Origin: Piliocolobus tephrosceles
Taxonomy: Eukaryota; Chordata; Mammalia; Primates; Cercopithecidae
Reading direction: 5' to 3'
DNA: 64,000 nt
Assembly: GCF_002776525.5 (NCBI RefSeq)
Contig: NC_045441.1
Coordinates: 122,431,655 to 122,495,654 of the forward strand
The position numbers were made by a program, and so were the translations under genes. Numbering within the stretch: the stretch's first letter is position 1; every line of letters starts with the position of its first letter. A model generated the notes under the pieces. That model was not told the origin of the DNA, did not search any database, and worked only from the letters and a program-made list of their open reading frames with translations. Shown here in pieces: positions 55,605 through 64,000 of the stretch.

Positions 55605-56150
55605 AAGAATTTAAATACATTTAGGTGAATCATTATTATATAGTAATCTAACTTTAAGACACTGTGAGATATACCTGATAATTCTAGGACGTCATATTAG
55701 AGATCATTTGGCACATGAATGCATGGTGTTCAATTTGTGAATGGAGGAATAGACAGCATTTACCAATTCACTGTACTGTGGATGTTGTCTGGTCTTTCAT
55801 CTGCTATGTTTTATCTTGTAATTTTAATATATATTTGTGACATTATTCAGTGTTGTGTGTCACACTTATAAGCCTCTTTTTTTATATATATTTTTTTTTT
55901 TTTTTTTACTATTTTTCTCATAATTCTTTTATTTTTTTATTTTTTATTATACTTTAAGTTCTAGGGTACATGTGCACAACGTGCAGGTTTGTTACATATG
56001 TATACATGTGCCATGTTGGTGTGCTGCACCCATTAACTCGTCATTTACATTAGGTATATCACCTAATGCTCTCCCTCCCCCCTGCCCCCACCCCACAACA
56101 GGCTCTGGTGTGTGATGGTTCCCCTTCCTGTGTCCAAGTGTTCTCATTGT

Positions 56151-59100
56151 TCAGTTCCCACCTGTGAGTGAGAATATGCGGTGTTTGGTTTTCTGTTCTT
56201 GTGATAGTTTGCTGAGAAGATGGCTTCCAGCTTCATCCATTTCCCTACAAAGGACATGAACTCATCCTTTTTTGTGGCTGCATAGTATTCCATGGTGTAT
56301 ATGTGCCACCATTTTCTTAATCCAGTCTGTCATCGATGGACATTTGGGTTGGTTCCAAGTCTTTGCTATTGTGAATAGTGCTGCAATAAACATACGTGCG
56401 CATGTGTCTTTATAGCAGCATGATTTATATAATCCTTTGGGTATATCCCCAGTAATGGGATGGCTGGGTCAAATGGTATTTCTAGTTCTAGATCCTTGAG
56501 GAGTTGCCACACTGTCTTCTACAATGGTTGAACTAGTTTACAGTCCCACCAACGGTGTAGAAGTGTTCCTGTTTCTCCACATCCTCTCCAGCATCTGTTG
56601 TTTCCTGACTGTTTAATGATCACCATTCTAACTGGTGTGAGATGGTTTTGATTTGCATTTCTCTGATGATGAGTCACGAGCATTTTTTCGTGTGTCTGTC
56701 GGCTGCATAAATGTCTTCTTTTGAGAAGTGTCTGTTCATATCCTTTGCCCACTTTTGGATGGGGTTGTTTGTTTTTTTCTTGTACATTTGTTTGAGTTCT
56801 TTGTAGGTTATGGATATTAGCTCTTAGTCAGATGAGTAGATTGCAAAAATTTTCTCCCATTCTGTAGGTTGCCTGTTCACTCTGATGGTAGTTTCTTTTG
56901 CTGTGCAGAAGCTCTTTAATTAGATCTCATTTGTCAATTTTGGCTTTTGTTGCCATTGCTTTTGGTGTTTTAGACATGAAGTCCTTGCCCATGCCTATGT
57001 CCTGAATGGTATTGCCTAGGTTTTCTTCTAGGGTTTTTATGGTTTTAGGTCTAACATTTAAGTCTCTAATCCATCTTGAATTAATTTTCATATAAGGTGT
57101 AAGGAAGGGATCCAGTTTCAGCTTTCTACATATGGCTAGCCAGTTTTCCCAGCACCATTTATTAAATAGGGAATCCTTTCCCCATTTCTTGTTTTTGTCA
57201 GGTTTTTTAAAGATCAGATGGTTGTAGGTGTGTGGTATTATTTCTGAGGGCTCTGTTCTGTTCCATTGGTCTGTATCTCTGTTTTGTTACCAGTACTGTG
57301 CTGTTTTGGTTACTGTAGCCTTGTAGTATAATTTGAAGTCAGGTAGCGTGATGCCTCCAGCTTTGTTGTTTTGGCTTAGGATTGACTTGGCAATGTGAGC
57401 TCTGTTTTGGTTCCATATGAACTTTAAAGTAGTTTTTTCCAGTTCTGTGAAGAAAGTCATTGGGGTTGGAAGCTTGATAGGGATGGCATTGAATCTATAA
57501 ATTACCTTGGGCAGTATGGCCATTTTCACGATACTGATTCTTCTTATCCATGGGCATGGAATGTTCTTCCATTTGTTTATGTCCTCTTTTTATTTCATTG
57601 AGCAGTGGTTTGTAGTTCTCCTTGAAGAGGTCCTTCACATCCCTTGTAAATTGGATTCCTAGGTATTTTATTCTCTTTGAAGCAATTGTGAATGGAAGTT
57701 CACTCATGACTTGGCTCTCCGTTTGTCTGTTACTGGTGTATAAGAATGCTTGTGAGTTTTGCACATTGATTTTCTATCCTGAGACTTTGCTGAAGTTGCT
57801 TATCAGCTTAAGGCGATTTTGGGCTGAGATGGTAGGGTTTTCTAGATATACAGTCCTCTCATCTGTACACAGGGACAGTTTGACTTCCTCTTTTCCTAAT
57901 TGAATACCCTTTATTTCTTTCTCCTGCCTGAGTGCCCTGGCCAGAACTTGCAACACTATGTTGAATAGGAGTGGTGAGAGAGGGCATCCCTGTCTTGTGC
58001 CAGGTTTCAAAGGGAATGCTTCCAGTTTTTGCCCATTCAGTAGGATATTGGCTGTGGATTTTTCATAAATAGCTCTTATTATTTTGAGATACATCCCATC
58101 AATACCTAATTTATTGAGAGTTTTTAGCATGAAGGGCCATTGAATTTTGTCAAAGGCCTTTTCTGCATCTATTGAGATAATCATGTGGTTTTTGTCTTTG
58201 GTTCTGTTTATATGCTGGATTACATTTATTGATTTGCGTATGTTGAACCAGCCTTGCATCCCAGGGATGAAGCCCACTTGATCGTGGTGGATAAGCTTTT
58301 TGATATGCTGCTGGATTCGGTTTGCTAGTGTTTTATTGAGGATTTTTGCATCAATGTTCATCAGGGATATTGGTCTAAAATTCTCTTTTTTTGTTGTGTC
58401 TCTGTCAGGCTTTGGTATCAGGATGATGCTGGCCTCATAAAATGAGTTAGAGAGGATTCCCTCTTTTTCTGTTGATTGGAATAGTTTCAGAAGGAATGGT
58501 ACCAGCTCCTGTTTTTACCTCTGGTAGAATTCGGCTGTGAATCCGTCTGGTCCTGAACTTTTTTTGGTTGGTAAGCTACTAATTATTGCCTCAATTTCAT
58601 AGCCTATTATTGGTCTATTCAGGGATTCAACTTCTTCCTGGTTTAGTCTTGGGAGAGTGTTAAGTGTCCAGGAATTTATCCGTTTCTTCTAGGTTTTCTA
58701 GTTTATTTGCATAGAGGTGTTTATAGTATTCTCTGATGGTAGTTTGTATTTCTGTGGGGTCCCCTTTTTCATTTTTCATTGCGTCTATTTGATTCTTCTC
58801 TCTTTTTTTTCTTTATTAGTCTTGCTAGTGGTGTATCAATTTTGTTGATCTTTTCAAAAAACCAGCTCCTGGATTCATTGATTTTTTTGAAGGGTTTTTT
58901 GTGTCTCTATCTCCTTCATTTCTGCTCTGATCTGTTATTTCTTGCCTTCTGCTAGCTTTTGAATGTGTTCCTTTTGCTTCTCTAGTTCTTTTAATTGTGA
59001 TGTTATGGTGTCAATTTTAGATCTTTCCTGCTTTCTCTTGTGGGCATTTAGTGCTATAAATTTCCCTCTACACACTACTTTAAATGTGTCGTGTCCTAGA

Positions 59101-59955
59101 GATTCTGGTATGTTGTATCTTTGTTTTCATTGGTTTCAAGGAACATCTTTATTTCTGCCTTCATTTCGTTATGTACCCAGCAGTCATTCAGGAGCAGGTT
59201 ATTCAGTCTCCATGTAGTTGAGCGGTTTTGAGTGAGTTTCTTAATCCTGAGTTCTAGTTTGATTCTGCTGTGATCTGAGAGACAGTTTGTTATAATTTCT
59301 GTCTTTTACCTTTGCTGAGGAGTGCTTTACTTCCAGCTATGTGGCCAATTTTGGAATAAGTGCGATGTGGTGCTGAGAAGAATGTGTATTCTGATGATTT
59401 GGCATGGAGAGTTCTTTAGATGTCTATTAGGTCCCTTGGTGCAGAGCTGACTTCAATTCCTGGATATCCTTGTTAACTTCCTGTCTCCTTGATCTGTCTA
59501 CTGTTGACAGTGGGGTGTTAAAGTCTCCCATTATTGTGTGGGAGTCTAAGTCTCTATGTAGGTCTCTAGGGACTTGCTTTATGAATCTGGGTGCTCCTGT
59601 ATTGGGTGCCTATATATTTAGGATAGTTAGCTCTTCTTGTTGAATTAATCCCTTTACCATTATGTAATGGCCTTCTTTGTCTCTTTTGATCTTTGTTGGT
59701 TTAAAGTTTGTTTTGTCAGAGACTAGGATTGCAACCCCTGCCTTTTTTTTGTTTTCCATTTGCTTGGTAGATCTTCCTCCATCCCTTTGTTTTGAGCCTA
59801 CGTGTATCTCTGCATGTGAGATGAGTCTCCTGAATACAGCGCCATGATGGGTCTTGATTCTTTATCCAGTTTTCCAGTCTGTGTCTTTTAATTGGAGCAT
59901 TTAAGCCATTTACATTTATGGTTAACATTGTTATGTGTGAATTTGATCCTGTCAT
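56151..59955 (-). pseudogene. L1 ORF2 (endonuclease/reverse transcriptase), broken
   Basis: Starts MTGSNSHITM at 59955, 63 bases after the ORF1 stop as usual, and ends SLIGGN-stop at 56151. The span is about 23 bases shorter than a 1275-codon ORF. The endonuclease keeps its N-terminal Asn (NVNGLN) and the Glu of IQETH. It shifts frame after KQKK near 59740, in an A-run. The RT region is readable at 58361-57774 (SIDAEKAFDKIQ, GTRQGCPLSPLLFN), but the catalytic FADD box reads CTDE at 57858-57869. Further frame changes lie near 57765, 57500 and 57287. The C-terminal Cys-X3-Cys-X7-His-X4-Cys motif (CWRGCGETGTLLHRWWDC) survives near 56560-56610. Not functional. Confidence 0.95.
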
Positions 59956-60018
59956 TATGATGTTAGCTGGTTATTTTGCTCATTAGTTGATGCAATTTCT
60001 TCCTAGCATTGATGGTCT

Positions 60019-61035
60019 TTACGTTTTGGCATATTTTTGCAGTGGCTGGTACTGGTTGTTCCTTTCCATGTTTAGTGCTTCCTTCAGGAGCTCTTGTAGG
60101 GCAGTCCTGGTGGTGACAAAATCTCTCAGCATTTGCTTGTCTGTAAAGGATTTTATTTCTGCTTCACTTATGAAACATAGTTTGGTTGGATATGAAATTC
60201 TGGGTTGTAAATTATTTTCTTTAAGAATGTTGAATATTGGCACCCAGTCTCTTCTGGCTTGTAGAGCTTCTTCCCAGAGATGTGCTGTTAGTCTGATGGG
60301 CTTCCCTTTGTGGGTTACCCAACCTTTCTCTCTGGCTGCCCTTAACATTTTTTCCTTCATGTCAACTTTAGTGAATCTGACAATTATGTGTCTTGGAGTT
60401 GTTCTTCTCGAGGAATCTCTTTGTGGTGCTCTCTGTATTTCCTGAATTTGAATGTTGGCCTGCCTTGCTAGGTTGGGGAAGTTCTCCTGGATAATATCCT
60501 GCAGAGTGTTTTCCAACTTGGTTCCATTCTCCCCTTCACTTTCAGGTACACCAATCAGATATAGATTTGGTCTTTTCACATAGTACCATATTTCTTGGAG
60601 GCTTTGTTTGTTTCTTTTTACTCTTTTTTCTCTAAGCTTCTCTTCTTGCTTCATTTCATTCATTAGATCTTCCATCACTGATACCCTTTCTTCCAGTTGA
60701 TCGAATCGGTTACGGAAGCTTGTGCATTTGTCACATAGTTCTTGTGCCATGGTTTTCAGCTCTATCAGGTCATTTAAGGAGTTCTCTACACTGGTTATTC
60801 TAGTTAGCCATTTGTCTAATCTTTTTTCAAGGTTTTTAGCTTCTTTGCAATGGGTTCGAACTTGTTCCTTTAGCTTGGAGAAGTTTGATGGTCTGAAGCC
60901 TTCTTCTCTCAACTCATCAAAGTCATGCTCCATTCAGCTTTGTTCCCTTGCTGGCGAGGAGCTGCGTTCCTTTGGAGGGGGAGAGGTGCTCTGGATTTTA
61001 GAATTTTCAGCTTTTCTGCTCTGTTTTTTCCCCAT
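60019..61035 (-). pseudogene. L1 ORF1 (RNA-binding protein), one premature stop
   Basis: Canonical start ATG at 61035-61033 (MGKKQSRKAENSKIQ) and normal total length of 338 codons. Codon 34, normally Trp, is TGA (60936-60934). The very next codon is ATG, opening 304 codons to the stop at 60019. The rest contains the coiled coil (LEERVSVMEDLMNEMKQEEK), the RRM (NLYLIGVPESEGENGTKLEN) and the C-terminal domain (RHIIVRFTKVDMKEKMLRAA), apparently without another break. A full-length product needs readthrough, and a 304-residue one needs reinitiation. Neither is shown. Confidence 0.95.
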
Positions 61036-62064
61036 CTTTGTGATTTTAACTACCTTTGGTCTTTGGTGATGGTGATGTATGGATGGGCTTTTGGTGTGAA
61101 TGTCCTTTCTGTTTGTTAGTTTTCCTTCTAACAGTCAGGACCTTCAGCTGCAGGTCTGTTGGAGTTTGCTGGAGGTCCACTCCAGACCCTGTTTGCCTGG
61201 GTATCAGCAGCAGAGGCTGCAGAAGAGCGAATGTTGCTGAACAGGAAATGTTGCTGCCTGATCGTTCCTCTGGAAGCTTCGTCTCAGAGGGGTACCTGGC
61301 CATGTGAGGTGTCAGTCTGCCTCACTGGGGAGTGCCTCCTGGTTTGGCTACTTGGCAGTCAGGGACCCATTTGAGGAGGCAGTCTGTTGGTTCTCATATC
61401 TCAAACTCTGTACTGGGAGAACCACTACTGTCTTAAAAGCTGTCAGACAGGGACACTTAAATCTGCAGAGGTTTCTGCTGCCTTTTGTTCGGCTATGCCC
61501 TGTCCCCAGAGGTGGAGTCTACAGAGGCAGGCAGGCCTCCTTGAGCTGAGGTGGGCTCCACCCAGTTTGAGCTTCCTGGCTGCTTTGTTTACCTACTCAA
61601 GCCTCTGCAATGGCGGGTGCCCCTCCCCCAGCCTAGCTGCCCCCTTGTAGTTAGATCTCAGACTGCTGTGCTAGCAATGAGGGAGGCCCCGTGGGCGTGA
61701 GACCCTCCAAGCCAGGACCCGGATATAATCTCCTGGTGTGCCGTTTGCTAAGATCCTTGGAAAAATGCAGTATTAGGGTGGAGGTGACCCGATTTTCCAG
61801 GTGCTGTGTGTCATGGTGTCCCTTGGCTAGGGAACGGAATTCCCTTATCCTTTGCACTTCCTAGGTGAGGTGATGCCTTGCCCTGCTTTGGCTCTCGCTC
61901 TGTAGGCTGCACCCACTGTCCTGCATCCATCGTCCGACACGCCCTAGTGAGATGTACCCGGTACCTCAGTTGGAAATGCAGAAATCCCCCATCTTCTGTG
62001 TCACTCATGCTGAGAGTTGTAGCCTGGAGCTGTTCCTATTCGGCCATCTTAGAACCGTCCCCCC
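61036..62064 (-). promoter_or_regulatory. L1 5' UTR with internal promoter and antisense promoter region
   Basis: About 1 kb, full-length. A YY1-type AAGATGGC lies at the extreme 5' end (plus-strand GCCATCTT, 62043-62050), as in known L1 promoters. In younger L1s the middle of this region also has an antisense promoter. Here that would transcribe the plus strand, the EXOC4 sense direction. Activity in this older copy is unknown. Confidence 0.7.
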
Positions 62065-62478
62065 TTTTTAAATAATTTCTTATAGTAGCTACCCTGTGAA
62101 ATTATTTTGTTGCTGTCTACATTAATCCAACTGCATCTCTTAAATTTCTGTTAATCTTTCATCAGTGTGTTATTTCAAAGGTACTCTGCAGTCATTACAT
62201 TTGGAAAAGTGCAGTAATTTATACAATGACCACTTCCCATATATTAAAACAATCTTTTTATTATTAATTATGCACATTCCTAAATACAGATTATTATTAT
62301 TTCTAGTAAATCTCAAGTCTTAGTAAATACCTGGAAACTGCACCTCCCCAGCACAACAGAATTGACAGTCAGGTCAGAGGTGGTAGTCTGTTGGGTTGAC
62401 TGCTACCTCACCAACTGTTCCTTTGTGGGTGAACTTTATGTTTCAAACTCCTTAAAACCAGATAAGATAAATGTTAGG

Positions 62479-62773
62479 GCTGGGCGCAGTGGCTCATGCC
62501 TGTAATCCCAGCACTTTGGGAGGCTGAGGTGGGTGGATCATGAGGTCAGGAGTTTGAGACCAGTCTGTTCAACATGGTGAAACTCTGTCTCTACTAAAGA
62601 TACAAAAAATTAGTTCGGCATGGTGTCAGGCTTCTGTAATCCCAGCTACTCGGGAGGCTGAGGCAGGAGAATTGCTTGAACCCTGGAGGCGGAGGTTACA
62701 GTGAGCTGAGATTGCGCCACTGCATTCCAGCATCGGCGACAGGGTGACTCCGTCTCATAAAAACAGAAAAAGG
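62479..62773 (+). mobile_element. Alu, sense strand
   Basis: GCTGGGCGCAGTGGCTCATG to CATAAAAACAGAAAAA, full-length AluS-like. Target-site duplication TAAATGTTAGG (62468-62478 and 62774-62784). Confidence 0.97.
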
Positions 62774-63214
62774 TAAATGTTAGGTTTCTAAATATATATT
62801 CTAGAGAGCAAATGTTACATTGACAACTATTTTCTTTAAATTGGTTTGAGTACCACTTCTTATGGTTAGAGTAAGGGAAGATAGTGGCCTTGTCCAGCTT
62901 CCATAATTATAGCTTTATAAATAGACTATTAATAAGTGAAGACCAGAAAATAAAACAGTGTTTTCTTATAGAAATAAGACACTATTCTCTTTTCTCTTTT
63001 GTGGTAAGGTTTTCAAATTTTTGAAGTTCTGAGACTACCTTTGATAATATATATGTTAATTTTACTTGTATTTTGGGTCAAGGAAATATATTCAAAGTTT
63101 GTCATTTAAATGGTTACAATGGCTCAAAGAAGGAAGGAACACTTACTGAAATTGCTTCACTAAAACATGTTGGGAATACCCTCTGAGGTTTCTTTACTCA
63201 TGGAATAAATAGGT

Positions 63215-63300
63215 ACTCTTAAAATAATTTCAGTAAGCATTGAGGAGGTGCCAGGCACTGTGCTAAGTGTTGTACCTGAATTTTTACTTTTAATTTAATT
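63215..63300 (-). mobile_element. MIR fragment, antisense strand
   Basis: AAGCATTGAGGAGGTGCCAGG and CACTGTGCTAAGTGTTGTACC match the reverse MIR 3' end. Short and diverged. Confidence 0.6.
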
Positions 63301-64000
63301 AGGTGGCTTTGAAAGTTGACACTTGTCATAAAATTCTGTATTTGGACCATGTACTGTTTGGGTTAAAAATCTTCATGTAAATTCCTACAAACAAATCAAG
63401 TGTGGATGTGCAGTGGGTGGTTTTTAAGCTTAAATATCTCAGCTGGATTTAATTACCTTAAGGGATAAGGCTACATGATGGGCCAGTGGTTTACCAAATT
63501 ATTTTTCGTTTTCTGGATCTCAGTGTCACTGGAGGTTAATGCATCCTCTTTTCTCTGCTAGAGACCCGAGTTAAAATCCATTTTAGGGCATAAGTGTAAA
63601 TGAATTTGTTGTTGTTTTTTCCTCCTTGGGGACACTGGTCATTTTGTGAGGCTGCCTTTCCGTTTGGAATTGCTGGCAGCTTGCTCTGGGCCCAGGGGCT
63701 CTCATAGCAGGGGCAGTTGCAAGTCAGCGTGAAAATGAACTGGTAGGCTTCAGAGGGCAGAGCTGGCCCAGGGCTTGTCACTCTTACATTCCTTGATTCT
63801 TTCTTAGTTAACTTAAGGAAACTTATTTGCTACTGACATTTGATTATATATAGCACATCACAAAACAAGTGATGTGGTTGTGGGTAAGCCATCACATTTT
63901 CTTTACCATTTCAGGCTGGTTTATATTGGGCAGCTACAAAGATTTCTTTCTTCACTGTCCACAAACTCCTAAATGACTCCTTAGAATGCTGTAGATGTGT

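Larger units (their letters stand above)
55929..62064 (-). mobile_element. Full-length L1PA-type LINE-1, antisense to EXOC4
   Basis: The element runs from the reverse poly-A and 3' UTR at 55929 to a 5' end at 62064 (minus-strand GGGGACGGTTCTAAGATGGC), about 6.1 kb, the full L1 length. In order on the minus strand: 5' UTR 62064-61036, ORF1 61035-60019, a 63-base spacer, ORF2 59955-56151 and the 3' UTR. Both ORFs are broken, so it cannot mobilise itself. The diverged flanks TTTTTCTCATAATTCTT (55912-55928) and TTTTTAAATAATTTCTTA (62065-62081) may be an old target-site duplication. The subfamily is an older L1PA (about L1PA6-8), not resolved by eye. Confidence 0.95.
41829..64000 (+). other. EXOC4: EXOC4 intron 3, first 22 kb (continues past the window)
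   Basis: Begins GTAAGA at 41829, and no later EXOC4 exon is seen. Stretches in which I recognise nothing are 41829-42929, 43060-43490, 45905-47380, 47825-49610, 49800-50230, 50505-51746, 52081-53990, 54400-55905, 62085-62465 and 62785-63210. From 63310 to the end I also see nothing beyond a pyrimidine-poor open stretch. Confidence 0.93.

Noticed and set aside
41829..64000. Search for EXOC4 exon 4 (protein continuing VSAVESLEGPL)
   Set aside because: No matching codons with splice sites found, so the exon lies beyond the window.
1..64000. tRNA, rRNA, CRISPR or microRNA-like genes
   Set aside because: MIRs contain tRNA-derived parts but no intact cloverleaf with A and B boxes was seen. No regular repeat-spacer array exists, and the hairpins listed are too short for a microRNA precursor.

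Overview
This window is human (primate) nuclear DNA. It holds many Alu elements (including AluY-like copies), a full-length L1PA-type LINE-1, MaLR LTRs (THE1, MLT1) and old MIR and L2 debris. It also carries three exons that together encode residues 1-157 of human EXOC4 (Sec8, an exocyst subunit; 974 residues; chromosome 7q33 from prior knowledge). Bacterial features such as operons, ribosome binding sites and CRISPR are not expected and none was seen.

Layout. 1-5780 is intergenic sequence upstream of the gene: an old antisense L1 (about 1715-4334) invaded by an Alu, other Alus and a MIR. 5780-6170 is a small CpG-rich, TATA-less promoter with a ZNF143-type element, two inverted CCAAT boxes, an ETS site, and a YY1 motif lying on the start codon. 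Exon 1 coding is 6026-6111 and ends with two bases of codon 29. Intron 1 (6112-28766, 22.7 kb) holds Alus, an old L1, two THE1 LTRs, an MLT1 LTR and a three-layer nest (MIR, then THE1, then L1) at 23097-24235. Exon 2 is 28767-28956. Intron 2 (28957-41633, 12.7 kb) is rich in antisense Alus and L1/L2 pieces. Exon 3 is 41634-41828. Intron 3 starts at 41829 and runs beyond the window. It contains an unusually transposon-poor block (about 45900-51746) and a full-length antisense L1 (55929-62064) with broken ORFs.

The only functional protein-coding gene I can support is EXOC4. The three exons join in phase (86 + 190 + 195 nt = 157 codons) and encode most of the N-terminal Sec8 region, whose helices help assemble the exocyst tethering complex.

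Part 2 centres on splicing signals inside the large introns: juxtaposed acceptor/donor (recursive-splice-like) sites, the best at 22826/22827, and short in-phase open segments behind plausible acceptors (10246, 46551, 51097). It also covers the L1 antisense promoter, which points along EXOC4, and nested or duplicated structures. These are sequence-level candidates. RNA-seq and comparative data would decide them. I found no convincing new multi-gene system here.
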